Source of the DNA: Halorarum salinum | Lineage (GTDB): Archaea > Halobacteriota > Halobacteria > Halobacteriales > Haloferacaceae | Length of the DNA: 64,000 nt | NCBI RefSeq assembly: GCF_013402875.1 | Contig: NZ_CP058579.1 | Span: 868,001 to 932,000, forward strand | Reading direction: 5' to 3' | Shown here: positions 1 through 8,107 of the stretch, piece after piece | How the letters are laid out: the number at the start of each line of letters is the position of its first letter | Numbering within the stretch: the first letter of the stretch is position 1 | Translations under genes and position numbers: made by a program | Notes under the pieces: model-generated | What the model was told of the DNA's origin: nothing | Seen by the model: only the letters and a program-made list of their open reading frames with translations | Database searches by the model: none

Positions 1-1
1 T

Positions 2-277
2 CGACACAGCAGACACGCCCCGCACGGTCTCGAAGTCACCGTCCAGCCGCGGTGGGTGTTCGACGGGTTCGAAGCCGGCACCGAGGCGGGGGAGCGCGCC
101 CGCCGCACGATCCGCGAGCGACTGGAGGAGTACGACGACGTGCCGCGCCACCCCGACGTCGGCGACTACGGGGCGCCCGGCGTCCGCGAGTGGGAGCAGT
201 ACATGCTCCCCGATTCCAACGAAGCGCGGCCGGAGGACTTTCCCATCGCCGGTTGGCCCCGGGAGTCCGCCGAGTAG
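2..277 (+). CDS. C-terminal end of an unidentified protein (5' truncated by window edge)
   Basis: The reading frame is open from the first bases and stops with TAG at 275-277, giving 91 visible residues. A GTG at 56 could serve as an internal start, but the frame continues upstream of it with ordinary haloarchaeal codon use, so I read this as the tail of a longer gene. The visible part is acidic and rich in Arg, Glu and Pro, with an Arg/Glu helix near the middle and a Trp/Pro-containing end. No catalytic motif, membrane segment or cysteine pair is visible. I do not recognise the family. Confidence 0.6.
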   Translation, partial: RHSRHAPHGLEVTVQPRWVFDGFEAGTEAGERARRTIRERLEEYDDVPRHPDVGDYGAPGVREWEQYMLPDSNEARPEDFPIAGWPRESAE

Positions 278-314
278 TACGGGCGCGCCCGCTCCCGCTA
301 CCGCTCGACCGCTA

Positions 315-334
315 GGCGCGACGGGATTCGAACC
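315..334 (-). repeat. 20-nt copy of the 3' end of the adjacent tRNA-Arg
   Basis: Twenty bases (ggcgcgacgggattcgaacc) are identical to 426-445, which is the acceptor-stem 3' strand and T-arm of the tRNA gene immediately downstream. The rest of a tRNA is not present here, so this is a fragment and not a second gene. A duplicated tRNA 3' end is the usual scar of tRNA-targeted integration, but no integrase is visible. The rest of the gap (277-629) holds only this fragment, the tRNA and GC-rich filler. Confidence 0.6.
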
Positions 335-423
335 ACGCCCGGACGCGCTCGCTATCGCTGCTCGCGCCCGGTCTAGTTCGAGTCCCGCCCGCCGGTTCGC
401 TCGTCGCTTCGCTCCTCGCTGTA

Positions 424-529
424 CGGGCGCGACGGGATTCGAACCCGCGACCGTCGGATGGCTCCCCCCACCCGGAACCGGATGCGGTTAGAAGTCCGAC
501 GCTCTGAATCCGGACTGAGCTACGCGCCC
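424..529 (-). tRNA. tRNA-Arg (anticodon TCT) with a 29-nt intron
   Basis: On the minus strand the acceptor stem GGGCGCG (529-523) pairs with CGCGCCC (431-425), followed by a G discriminator. The D-arm is GCTC/GAGC, the anticodon stem is TCGGA/TCCGA, and the T-arm is GCGGG-TTCGAAT-CCCGT. The 7-nt anticodon loop is CTTCTAA, giving anticodon TCT (reads AGA). A 29-nt intron (460-488) interrupts the loop after position 37. A bulge-helix-bulge can be drawn: central helix CTTC/GGAG, 3-nt bulges TAA and CCA holding the two cut sites, and an intron hairpin CATCCG-GTTC-CGGGTG. CCA is not encoded. Exons are 529-489 and 459-424. Confidence 0.93.
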
Positions 530-629
530 TCGTTCGAGGACGGGCGGGGCAGCGCCAAAAACGACCCGGTTCACCCGACCGGTTCGGCTCCCGCAGGCCT
601 TAACACCGCCAGCGGCGAACCGGGGAGCG

Positions 630-1295
630 ATGCGAGTCATCGGAACCGTCGGGCTCCCCGGCAGCGGCAAGGGCGAGGCGGCCGCCGTCGCCGAGGAGCG
701 GGGCGTCCCGGTCGTGACGATGGGGGACGTCATCCGCGAGGAGTGCCGCCGTCGGGGGCTCGACCCCGCCGAGCACCACGGCGCGGTCGCGAAGGCGCTC
801 CGCGAGGAGGAGGGCCCCGCCGCGATCGCCGACCGCACCGTCCCGGCCGTGAACGACGCCGCGGCCGCGGCCGACGCGGACGTCGTCCTCGTCGACGGCC
901 TCCGGTCGACGGTCGAACTGGAGCGCTTCCGCGAGGCGTTCGGCGAGGGGTTCCTGCTCGTCGCCGTCGAGGCGCCGTTCGACCTCCGCGCGGAGCGGCT
1001 GGGCGCCCGCGGGCGCGACGACTCGGACGTGGACGTCGAGGCGCTCCGGAAGCGCGAGGAGCGCGAACTCGCGTTCGGCATGGGCGAGGTGATCGACGCC
1101 GCGGACGTGACGATCGACAACACGGGCACGCTGGCGGCGTTCCGCCGCCGGGTCGCCGACCTGCTGGACGGGGAGCGTGGCCGCACCGACGGCGCGCCCG
1201 AGGCGGACCGGGCCCGGGGGAGCGGAACCCGCGAGGCCGACGGGGCGCGGGAGACGAACGGGACGCGGGAGGCGGACGCCGGTGGTCGGCCGTGA
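630..1295 (+). CDS. UPF0200-family P-loop kinase-like protein
   Basis: The 221-residue protein opens with a Walker A loop, GLPGSGKG at residues 8-15, in an adenylate-kinase/dephospho-CoA-kinase-like fold. This matches the archaeal UPF0200 family, presumed nucleoside or nucleotide kinases of unknown substrate. The enzyme-like part ends near residue 180. After it comes a low-complexity tail made of Thr-Arg-Glu-Ala-Asp-Gly-type repeats that is probably dispensable. The stop overlaps the GTG start of the UPF0201 gene by 4 nt (GTGA), so the two are almost certainly co-translated. The family assignment rests on the P-loop and gene pairing; the reaction is not known. Confidence 0.8.
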   Translation: MRVIGTVGLPGSGKGEAAAVAEERGVPVVTMGDVIREECRRRGLDPAEHHGAVAKALREEEGPAAIADRTVPAVNDAAAAADADVVLVDGLRSTVELERFREAFGEGFLLVAVEAPFDLRAERLGARGRDDSDVDVEALRKREERELAFGMGEVIDAADVTIDNTGTLAAFRRRVADLLDGERGRTDGAPEADRARGSGTREADGARETNGTREADAGGRP

Positions 1296-1723
1296 CGACC
1301 GTCTACAGCATCGACGCCCGCATCCGGGTGCCGGTCCGGGACACGGAGGTGACCGACCGGGTCGCCGACGCCGTGTCGAACCTCTTCCCGAACGCCGAAC
1401 TCGAACACGAACCGGGCGAACTCGTCGCCGAGACCCACACCCTCGACCCGTTCTCGGACCTGCTCCACGAGCAGGAGATCCTCGACACCGCCCGCCGGGA
1501 GTTCGCGAAGGGAACCACGGAGGACGGCTTCTCGTTCGCGCTGAAGAAGCAGGCCGCCTTCCAGGGCGTCGTCAACTTCGCCGTCGGCGAACCCGACGAA
1601 CTCGGCGACGTCGAGGTGACGGTGACCGTCCGCGAACCGAGCGTGGAGGCGTACATCGACCACATCGCCCCGCCGACGGAGGACGGGACGCCGATCGACC
1701 CGGACGGCGGGCGTCGGCGGTAG
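1292..1723 (+). CDS. UPF0201-family RNA-binding-like protein (coaE operon protein)
   Basis: This 143-residue protein starts at GTG 1292, four bases inside the preceding P-loop gene. It resembles UPF0201, a small archaeal family often annotated as RNA-binding and found next to UPF0200/coaE-type kinases. The sequence alternates beta-strands and helices: a strand pair at residues 1-15, acidic helices, and a KKQAAF segment near the middle. No catalytic residues are visible. The tight overlap suggests a shared job with the kinase-like partner, but the biochemical role is unknown. The start is fixed by the overlap, since the frame continues upstream only in sequence used by the other gene. Confidence 0.75.
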   Translation: MTTVYSIDARIRVPVRDTEVTDRVADAVSNLFPNAELEHEPGELVAETHTLDPFSDLLHEQEILDTARREFAKGTTEDGFSFALKKQAAFQGVVNFAVGEPDELGDVEVTVTVREPSVEAYIDHIAPPTEDGTPIDPDGGRRR

Positions 1724-1833
1724 CTCGACCGACTCGCCTCCGCTACTCCCCCCGCCGTCGGTCCACGGGACTCACCCGTCTCGACCTCCCCGTACCGGTT
1801 CGTCGGCGCGCCGGCCGCGGCTCCCCGACCGCG

Positions 1834-2271
1834 CTACGCGCCCGACAGGTGCACGTGGACGACCCGATCACAGCCCCGTTCGCCGCAGACGGGACACTCC
1901 CCGCCGTCGCCGGCCGACTCGTAGGCGTCCGCGAGCGCCGCGGCGCCCTCCGGGTCCAGATCGCCCGCCGCGAGCACGACGCGTTCGCCGGCGTGACCCA
2001 GCACGTAGCCGCCGTCCTCCTCCCGGACGAACCGGTCGCGCAGTTCGCCGAGGTGGTAGTTGAACCGGCCGGTGTCGCACATTCCGACGCGCTCGCGGAG
2101 TTCCGAGAAGCGGAGTGGGCCGTCGGCCGCCGCGAGTTCCCGCAGGATGGCGACTCGGTGTTCGGAGGCAAGCGCGCCCAGCGCGTCGGCGGCCTCGCCG
2201 AGCGTCTCGTCCGCGCGACCGTCCGACTGCCCGTCCGTTCCGGTCCGACGACGGTTCGGGGAATCGGTCAT
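1834..2271 (-). CDS. ArsR-type winged-helix transcriptional regulator
   Basis: The 145-residue protein has a winged helix-turn-helix over roughly residues 25-100, with an ArsR-like helix carrying ALASEHRVAILRELA and a recognition region ending in FNYHLGELRDRF. The C-terminus holds a CPVCGERGC cluster plus a His pair, likely a metal-binding knuckle. I chose the ATG at 2271; the longer open frame reaching 2505 is not acidic and looks non-coding. It belongs to the large haloarchaeal set of ArsR-like proteins with a C-terminal DUF735x-type extension (family number from memory). The target is unknown; the convergent UPF0201 gene gives no hint. Confidence 0.8.
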   Translation of the reverse strand: MTDSPNRRRTGTDGQSDGRADETLGEAADALGALASEHRVAILRELAAADGPLRFSELRERVGMCDTGRFNYHLGELRDRFVREEDGGYVLGHAGERVVLAAGDLDPEGAAALADAYESAGDGGECPVCGERGCDRVVHVHLSGA

Positions 2272-2538
2272 ACTACGGGGGCCACGGCCCGCGTGACAAA
2301 CTTTGTGTATCGGAAACGTGACTGTTCGGCCGGACGCACCCGAGTCCGTCGGCGGTTGGGCCCGTGAGTCGAAGAGCCATCGCGCTCGTCCCACGATCGC
2401 TCCGGTCTCGTCCCAATGGCGCGAAACTGGGTTCACGTTCGTATCAATTCTGACGCAGTGGGACGGAGGTTCGCGTCTTCGGTAGTCGGTTCGGTGAAAA
2501 ACCACCGCCTATTCGTCGTGTTGGTATGAGTTCCCGGT

Positions 2539-3279
2539 GTGTCCCCCACGCTCGACGTCGGCGGTGCCCTCAGTTACGGGTTCGACCGGCTCACGACGCG
2601 CGGCGGCGCGATCCTGATCGGCGCGTACGTCCTCTTCCAGGTCGTGACCCAGGTGAGCTTCCAGTCGCTGTTCGCCGAACTGTTCGCCGGCGTGCTCCCG
2701 GCCGAACGGCTGGCGCAGACGTACCCGCTGGCGCTCGACCTTCCGATCGGGGTCAGCGGTGGATCGACCGTCCTTCTCTTGATCGCCGGCAGCGTGCTCG
2801 CGGTCGTGACGATGCGAGCGATCCACGATGACATCGATCGAATGCCGACGGCCGACCACACCCGGCGACTCGTGCGAACCGTCGTCGTGATGATCGTCGT
2901 CTCGATCGTCACCTTCGTCGCGATACTGATCGGGACCGTGTTTCTCGTCCTCCCCGGGATATTCCTCGCAGTCAGCCTCGTGTTCGCCCAGCCCGCCGTC
3001 GTTCTCGAGGACGCCGGCGTCGTCGAGGCGCTCGAGCGAAGCTGGTCGCTCACGGCCGGGAATCGCATTCGGCTGTTCGCCCTCGGCGTCGTCATCGCCG
3101 TCGTAGCCGGCATCGCAGGTGGCGCCTTCAGCCTCCTCGGCATCGTCTCCCCGACCGTCGGGACGTTGCTGTCGTCGATCGTGTCCGCCATCATGTCCCT
3201 GTTCGGCCTCGCGGTGCTCGTCGGCGCGTACCGGCAACTCGCCGCCGAGAACGGAACGCGAGTCCCGCCGAGCCGGTGA
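2539..3279 (+). CDS. Multi-pass membrane protein (DUF7847-like, glycerophosphodiesterase membrane-domain type)
   Basis: The 246-residue protein is almost entirely hydrophobic, with about six membrane segments (near residues 22-42, 72-95, 112-155 in two passes, and 170-235). A conserved-looking stretch after the fourth segment, with VVLEDAGVVEALERSWSLT, resembles the DUF975/YciC/glycerophosphodiester phosphodiesterase membrane-domain group, which is widespread in haloarchaea as proteins of unknown function. The start is GTG at 2539, because an ATG at 2526 lies in another frame. No catalytic domain is attached. A role in envelope homeostasis would be a guess. Confidence 0.7.
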   Translation: MSPTLDVGGALSYGFDRLTTRGGAILIGAYVLFQVVTQVSFQSLFAELFAGVLPAERLAQTYPLALDLPIGVSGGSTVLLLIAGSVLAVVTMRAIHDDIDRMPTADHTRRLVRTVVVMIVVSIVTFVAILIGTVFLVLPGIFLAVSLVFAQPAVVLEDAGVVEALERSWSLTAGNRIRLFALGVVIAVVAGIAGGAFSLLGIVSPTVGTLLSSIVSAIMSLFGLAVLVGAYRQLAAENGTRVPPSR

Positions 3280-3504
3280 CGACGGCGTAACCGAGACGGG
3301 CGGTTCCTGGGCCCGCTTCTCAGCCGCGAGTTCCGGGCGAACGAACCGGCTGAGCGGCACGTTCACGCCGATTCACGTCCGAAGAAGCCGTCTCAACGGT
3401 CCCCCCGACCCGCCGAGGTACGGATCGATCGCCACACCGTACGGATGCCCGACAGAAATCGATTTCGCGGAAACCCTACCCCTCGGGACCCCCTCCGTCC
3501 CGCC

Positions 3505-4203
3505 ATGTCCGGCGCAGACGTCGAGTTCCGGTTCGAGTCGACCGACGACGAGGAACGGTTCGTGCGCGAGTACCTGACCGACGCATGGCCCCGGTTCGAG
3601 TCGAGCGAGTGGTGGGAGGCCGGCTGGTTCTGGGCGTACCGCCAGTTCGCCGAGTACGACTCGGGCCCGGACCGCGGGCTCGTCCGCGTCGTCTTCGAGG
3701 GCGACCCCGACGAGTTCACCGAGAGCGAAGCCGACCGCTGGGACGGCTTCGAGGGCCTCGACGCGTGGGAGCTCCGGCGGTACGAGGGGACCGACGAGGG
3801 GTACGGGAGCCTGCTCGACCAGCAGCGGGACGCCAAGGGCGCGGTCGGCGGCGAGCGGGAGTACCGGCTCAAGCCGCTCTCGACGCGTTTCGCGCTCGAC
3901 TACTACCGCGAGTTCGACGACCCCGTGCCGGTTCTGGGGGAGGGTGACGAGGACGACCCCGCGGGAGTGGGCTTCTGGGCGCACCTCCACTTCGCGATGG
4001 TCCAGTGCGGCTTCGACTGGTACGACGAGACCGACGCCTGCCTGAAGGGGCTGAAGAACCGCCTGAAGTCGCTCGCCGCCTACCGCGGCGCCGACGCCGC
4101 CAGGGCGGAGTACGACCGGCTGGCGGCCGAGTGGGACGGGTACGAGGCGGAACTGGACGAGTGGCTGGACGAGCATCCGACCGGCGAGGCGAGCGAGCCG
4201 TAG
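3505..4203 (+). CDS. Conserved-looking acidic protein of unknown function
   Basis: The 232-residue soluble protein is strongly acidic and unusually rich in Trp and Tyr, including a WWEAGWFWAYRQ cluster near residue 34. I chose the ATG at 3505 over the in-frame 3445 because the upstream part is basic and Pro-rich, unlike the rest. Helices dominate, with a C-terminal Glu/Ala/Asp helix. One Cys occurs in the second half (VQCGFDWY) and another soon after (DACLKGLKNRL). There is no signal peptide or membrane segment. I do not recognise the family. Confidence 0.65.
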   Translation: MSGADVEFRFESTDDEERFVREYLTDAWPRFESSEWWEAGWFWAYRQFAEYDSGPDRGLVRVVFEGDPDEFTESEADRWDGFEGLDAWELRRYEGTDEGYGSLLDQQRDAKGAVGGEREYRLKPLSTRFALDYYREFDDPVPVLGEGDEDDPAGVGFWAHLHFAMVQCGFDWYDETDACLKGLKNRLKSLAAYRGADAARAEYDRLAAEWDGYEAELDEWLDEHPTGEASEP

Positions 4204-4275
4204 CCGCCCGCCGGTCGACGAGAACGCGTCCGGCCCGCAGAAGACATTTACCCCGACGGGCGGGAGGCTCCGGGG

Positions 4276-5235
4276 ATGCCCTCCAGACGCGCAGTCCTCG
4301 CGTTCGGCGGCACAGCCGCCCTCACAGGCTGTCTCGGCACCCTCCCGGACGACCCGGCCGGGCGTACCGACGAGCCACGGACGGACGAGACCACCGGTCA
4401 CGAGGCGGGCCCCACCGACGGCACGGAGTGCCAGTCCGGCACCGTCGTCCGGGCGCGGGAGTTCGCGCCCGACGCGCTGACGGCGGCCGTCCACGACGCG
4501 GTCGAACCGCTCCTGCGGGAGGCCACGGACGACCCCGTTGAGGTCACGGCCTACGGCGGCGACCCGTTCCGCGACGGCGTCTACGTCCGGTTCGACGGGA
4601 CCTACTACCGGACGAGCGTGACCGGGACGGACGCCGAATCCGTGCCGGCCCGCCTGCTCGCGCTCGACTGGGAGCGGGGCCGGGAGGCGCCCGCTGACGC
4701 CGGGGTCCTCGCCTACGATGACCTCCCGGAGTCGGACCGCGAGGCGCTCCGACTGGCCGTCCACGGCCCGGAGTACGAGCGCGACGAGGGGCTCCCGACC
4801 GAGGGGACGTCGGTCAGCGAGTTCCCGGCGCCCTACCCGGACGGCGCCGAGGACTCGGAGCTCGTCGGCGCCGGCGAGACGTGGGTCCGGTGGGACGGCC
4901 GCGACTACCGGGTCGAACTCGGGGCGGAGACGACGGCGACGCGGCGGAGCTACCGCGTGGCCCTGGAGGCGGTCGGGGCCGACGAGGGAGCCTTCCGCGA
5001 GCACGTCGCGGCCGAGTTCCTGCTCGAACTCGACCCGAGCGAGGCCGAGCGCGAACTCCTCGCCGAAGCGGCCGACGGCAAGTACGAGGAGTGTGAACCC
5101 GCCTCCGACGCGTTGGGGGCGCTCCGGAGCCGCCTCGACGGGGACGCCGAACTCCCCCACCCCGCGGATCGGTCGTGGTACGTCGCCGTCGACGGCGACC
5201 GCCGCGTCGTCGAGGTGACCGGCTGGGTGGTCTGA
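4276..5235 (+). CDS. Secreted lipoprotein of unknown function (Tat/lipobox signal)
   Basis: The 319-residue protein begins with SRR at residues 3-5, a hydrophobic stretch, and a lipobox LTGC with the lipidated Cys at residue 19. This is the usual haloarchaeal Tat-exported lipoprotein signal. A Pro/Asp/Thr-rich linker follows to about residue 50, then an acidic mature domain with no motif I recognise. Within it, two segments around residues 90-125 and 200-245 each hold a YR.S/YRV strand motif (TYYRTSVTG and DYRVELG), hinting at an internal duplication of a small beta domain. It is likely anchored to the outer face of the membrane. Function unknown. Confidence 0.7.
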   Translation: MPSRRAVLAFGGTAALTGCLGTLPDDPAGRTDEPRTDETTGHEAGPTDGTECQSGTVVRAREFAPDALTAAVHDAVEPLLREATDDPVEVTAYGGDPFRDGVYVRFDGTYYRTSVTGTDAESVPARLLALDWERGREAPADAGVLAYDDLPESDREALRLAVHGPEYERDEGLPTEGTSVSEFPAPYPDGAEDSELVGAGETWVRWDGRDYRVELGAETTATRRSYRVALEAVGADEGAFREHVAAEFLLELDPSEAERELLAEAADGKYEECEPASDALGALRSRLDGDAELPHPADRSWYVAVDGDRRVVEVTGWVV

Positions 5236-5300
5236 CGGCGCTTCCCCGGGAGGTCGTCGCGACACCGGCTCCGGCACCGACCACCTCGGTTTCACGACGC

Positions 5301-5951
5301 CTACGCGAACACGATCACCGACGCGAACAGCACCAGCACCCCGAGCACGTCACAGATGTTCGTCACGACCGGGATGACCACGTCGTCCGGGTCGAGCGAG
5401 AGCCGGTAGGCCGCGTACGTCGCGACCATGGTCACCGCCACCGCGAGGACGGAGAGCGCGAGCCCCGAACTCACGGCGACGAGCACCACCGTCCCCGGCG
5501 GGAGCGCGGTGGGGCCGGTCAGCGCCGCGAGCGCCCACGCGCCCAGACCCACGACCGGGAACAGCGTCGCCGCGAGCGCGACCGTCGCGAGGGCGTTGCC
5601 GGCCAGTTCGTCGTCCCTCACGGAGAAGGAGAGCGTCCCCAGGTGGAACGCCGTCGAGAGCCGCGAGGCGAGGATGGAGCCGAGGTTGCCGGCGGTGCCG
5701 ATGGTCACCGGCACGAGCACGAGCAGCGACGGCGCCGCCAGCAGGCGCTCCTCGAAGGCGCCGAGCACCAGCCCCGAGCCGAGTTCGACCAGCGTGAGCA
5801 CGACGAGGACGGGGAGCATCGCCCGCGTGATGCGCCGGACGGTCCACTCGGTCGTCATCCATCGCCCCCACGCCGGCCGGTCAGTCTCCGCCGGTCGAGC
5901 GGTTTCCGCCGGTCGGTCACCGCTCGCGGGTCGCCGGCGGTCATCCGCCAC
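5301..5951 (-). CDS. MgtE-type divalent cation transporter membrane domain, half 2
   Basis: The 216-residue protein corresponds to the integral membrane domain of MgtE magnesium channels (PF01769) without the N-terminal and CBS domains. About five membrane segments follow residue 40. Residues 77-105 carry the family signature around LVLVPVTIGTAGNLG followed by SRLST and a His-Leu-Gly. The same pattern occurs in the neighbouring half gene (5941-6525), so the two are paralogous and probably form one transporter. The GTG start at 5951 overlaps the upstream gene's stop. An ATG at 5858 (residue 32) is an alternative and would remove a Pro/Arg-rich leader. Confidence 0.78.
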   Translation of the reverse strand: MADDRRRPASGDRPAETARPAETDRPAWGRWMTTEWTVRRITRAMLPVLVVLTLVELGSGLVLGAFEERLLAAPSLLVLVPVTIGTAGNLGSILASRLSTAFHLGTLSFSVRDDELAGNALATVALAATLFPVVGLGAWALAALTGPTALPPGTVVLVAVSSGLALSVLAVAVTMVATYAAYRLSLDPDDVVIPVVTNICDVLGVLVLFASVIVFA

Positions 5952-6525
5952 CTCCCGACAGCGCGAGCGTCAGCCTGACCGCGAGGAGGAGAAACAGCGT
6001 CCCGAACACGTCGCCGGTCGTGGTCACGAGCGGCCCGACCAGCGTGTCCGGGTCGTAGCCGCGCCGGTAGCCCGCGAACACGACGAGCACGACGACCGCC
6101 GCCAGCGCGACGCCCGAGCAGACCCCCGCGATCAGGGCGACGACCAGCAGCGTCCCGGCGGGCGCGACCGGGTCCCCCAGCAACCGGAGGACGACGTACG
6201 CGGCGAGCGCGGCGAAGCCGGCGATGCCGACGCCGTTCAGGAGCGCGGCGGCGACCGCCGCCCGGAGGCGCTCGTCGCCCGCCTCGATCCGGGGTTCCAC
6301 GAGCCCCTGGTGGAGCCCCGTGGAGAGTCGCGCACCGAAGCTCCCGTACACGTTCCCGCGCGTCGCGAGCAGCGCGGGAACGAGCACGAGCAGGCCGGGG
6401 ACCGCGCGGAACTCCCCCCGCATCCCGCCGAGGACGACGCCCGCGAGCAGCCCCCCGACGAGGCTCGCCGACAGCGCCGGCAGCGCCTCCCGGTAGGCCG
6501 TCCGCGCGGTCTCCCCGATTCCCAT
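5941..6525 (-). CDS. MgtE-type divalent cation transporter membrane domain, half 1
   Basis: The 194-residue protein starts at ATG 6525 and is the first gene of a two-gene MgtE pair. It holds about five membrane segments, and residues 46-74 repeat the signature of its partner (LVLVPALLATRGNVYG, then ARLSTGLHQG). Full MgtE has a cytosolic N-domain and CBS pair that gate the pore; neither is present, so regulation must differ. Haloarchaea commonly carry such split MgtE domains. The 11-nt overlap with the downstream half supports co-translation. Mg2+ specificity is inferred from the family. Confidence 0.78.
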   Translation of the reverse strand: MGIGETARTAYREALPALSASLVGGLLAGVVLGGMRGEFRAVPGLLVLVPALLATRGNVYGSFGARLSTGLHQGLVEPRIEAGDERLRAAVAAALLNGVGIAGFAALAAYVVLRLLGDPVAPAGTLLVVALIAGVCSGVALAAVVVLVVFAGYRRGYDPDTLVGPLVTTTGDVFGTLFLLLAVRLTLALSGGGG

Positions 6526-6837
6526 GCGCGTCCCAAGAGACCGCCGGGTCAAAAGTCGGGTGTGTGTCGGGGTCGCACGCTCGTGTGTCGGATGCGCCGC
6601 TAGCTAGCGACTGCGCTCGGGGTCTCGTGGCGCTCGGTTATGGTACCGTCTCGTTCGCCGTGGAGCGATGTCCGCACTCCCCCGTGGGGGTCGACCGAAC
6701 GGACGAACCGACCCCATGAGCTGAAAGGCGCAAGGGCGTTCGAGGCCGTGTCGTCTCCACCATTCACGCCAGCCCGATCGAATCCGAACCGACACGAGAC
6801 CGACGTACCCTTGACGCCGGAGCGCCCATGGTCCCCA
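6526..6837. other. Intergenic region, divergent promoters of mgtE halves and surE
   Basis: These 312 bases between divergently transcribed genes contain no convincing gene. A short self-complementary stretch (gctagctagc, near 6600-6609) and a CCCCC/GGGGG hairpin around 6678-6690 are the only structures I see. A weak TATA-like acccttga lies about 28 nt before surE. Confidence 0.5.
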
Positions 6838-7686
6838 ATGACTCGGCCGCACGTCCTCCTCACGAACGACGACGGCATCGACTCGCCCGGCCTCGCCGCG
6901 CTGTACGAGGAACTCCGCGCCGTCGCCGACGTCACGGTCGTCGCGCCGGCCGACAACCAGTCTGGCGTCGGCCGCTCGCGCTCGCGCGCTGTGGACGTGG
7001 ACGACCACGAGTGGGGCTACGCGGTCCACGGAACGCCAGCGGACTGTGCCGCCTACGCCCTCCGCGGGCTCGAGGAGTCGTTCGACCTGGTCGTGTCGGG
7101 CTGTAACCTCGGGCCGAACTGCGGCGAGTACCTCATCGGCCACTCGGGCACCGTCGGCGCGGCCGTCGAGGCGGCCTACCTCGGCGCGCCCGCGCTCGCC
7201 GTCTCGGCGTACCACCGGGCCGACTTCTTCCCGCCGGACGGCATCACCTTCGACGTGCCCGCGACGGTCACCCGCGAACTCGTCGAGCGGCTCCCCGGGT
7301 CGGGCGTGTTCGACGCCGCGGACTACCTCGGCCTCAACGCGCCCCTCGAGGCCCACGGCGACCTCCGGGTCACGGAGCCGCTGGCCGACTACGACGTCGA
7401 GGTCCGCGAGGCGACCGCCGACGAACGCGAGCAGCACGAGGGGGCGATCAGGCTGGAGAGCGACTACTGGGACCGGCTCGACCAGCCGGACCGCTACCCG
7501 ACGCTCGAGCGGGTGGCCGAGCCCTACCCCGCGTGGTCCGACCGCGCGGCCGTCGTAGACGGCGACGTGAGCCTCTCGGCGCTTTCCATCCCGCAGGAGC
7601 CCGTCCACGCCCACGCCATCGACGACCTCGTGGCGACCTACAACGCCGAGGTGTCGGTACGCGCGCCCGCGGCGGACGACGACTGA
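6838..7686 (+). CDS. surE: 5'/3'-nucleotidase SurE
   Basis: The 282-residue protein carries the SurE signature at its start: LLTNDDGIDSPG at residues 7-18, with metal-binding Asp11-Asp12. It is followed by the Ser-containing loop QSGVGRSRS and the SGCNLGPNCG segment that supplies the conserved Asn. SurE is a metal-dependent phosphatase that removes phosphate from nucleoside 5'- and 3'-monophosphates and polyphosphate. The ATG at 6838 gives the standard N-terminus; the frame stays open upstream but that part is atypical. Length fits the family (about 250-280). The gene stands alone, followed by a small ribbon-helix-helix gene. Confidence 0.93.
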   Translation: MTRPHVLLTNDDGIDSPGLAALYEELRAVADVTVVAPADNQSGVGRSRSRAVDVDDHEWGYAVHGTPADCAAYALRGLEESFDLVVSGCNLGPNCGEYLIGHSGTVGAAVEAAYLGAPALAVSAYHRADFFPPDGITFDVPATVTRELVERLPGSGVFDAADYLGLNAPLEAHGDLRVTEPLADYDVEVREATADEREQHEGAIRLESDYWDRLDQPDRYPTLERVAEPYPAWSDRAAVVDGDVSLSALSIPQEPVHAHAIDDLVATYNAEVSVRAPAADDD

Positions 7687-7798
7687 CGGACGACGACCGA
7701 CGCCGGAGTCGGCGGCGTCCCGACCACGGTCCGGTCGGGCCTCGCGAACGGTACCTCCGCAGACAGACCTTTCAGCCTCGGCCGCGCAAGGGTCGAGC

Positions 7799-8044
7799 GT
7801 GACCAAAGTCACCGTCTCGCTGTCGGACCAGATCGAGAGCGACCTCCAGCGACTCGTCGACCAGGGCGAGTTCATCAGCCGGGACCAGGCGATCGAGGAC
7901 CTCCTCTCGCGTGGGCTCTCCGCCTACCAGCCGGTCGACGAGTCGTCGGACGAGATGGACGAGACCCTGTTCGACCGCGTGACCGACGAGCAGCAGGACC
8001 CCGCGCTGCAGGACGACGAGGGAGGCGGCGACCGTCGGCTCTGA
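7799..8044 (+). CDS. Ribbon-helix-helix DNA-binding-type protein
   Basis: The 81-residue protein starts at GTG 7799 with the beta-strand KVTVSLSDQIESDLQRLV, then a helix-turn-helix (GEFISRDQAIEDLLSRGL), matching the CopG/MetJ/Arc ribbon-helix-helix fold over residues 3-42. The remaining half is a strongly acidic tail. A TATA-like cctttcag about 28 nt upstream fits a leaderless start. Such proteins act as dimeric repressors, or as antitoxins when paired with a toxin. No toxin gene is adjacent, so stand-alone regulation is more likely. Confidence 0.8.
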   Translation: MTKVTVSLSDQIESDLQRLVDQGEFISRDQAIEDLLSRGLSAYQPVDESSDEMDETLFDRVTDEQQDPALQDDEGGGDRRL

Positions 8045-8107
8045 CGGCGACCCGTCGCCGACGACCGCCCGTGATCGGGCGCGACGGAACGGCGAGTTCC
8101 GCGCCGG

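Noticed and set aside
365-395. Possible plus-strand tRNA T-arm (gttcgagtcccgcccg)
   Set aside because: No acceptor, D or anticodon arm can be paired with it, so it is only a T-arm-like string in GC-rich sequence.
3373-5295. 640-residue minus-strand ORF opposite the two genes at 3505 and 4276
   Set aside because: It is basic and Pro/Arg-rich, has no motif, and lies antisense to two genes with acidic composition and a clear lipoprotein signal.
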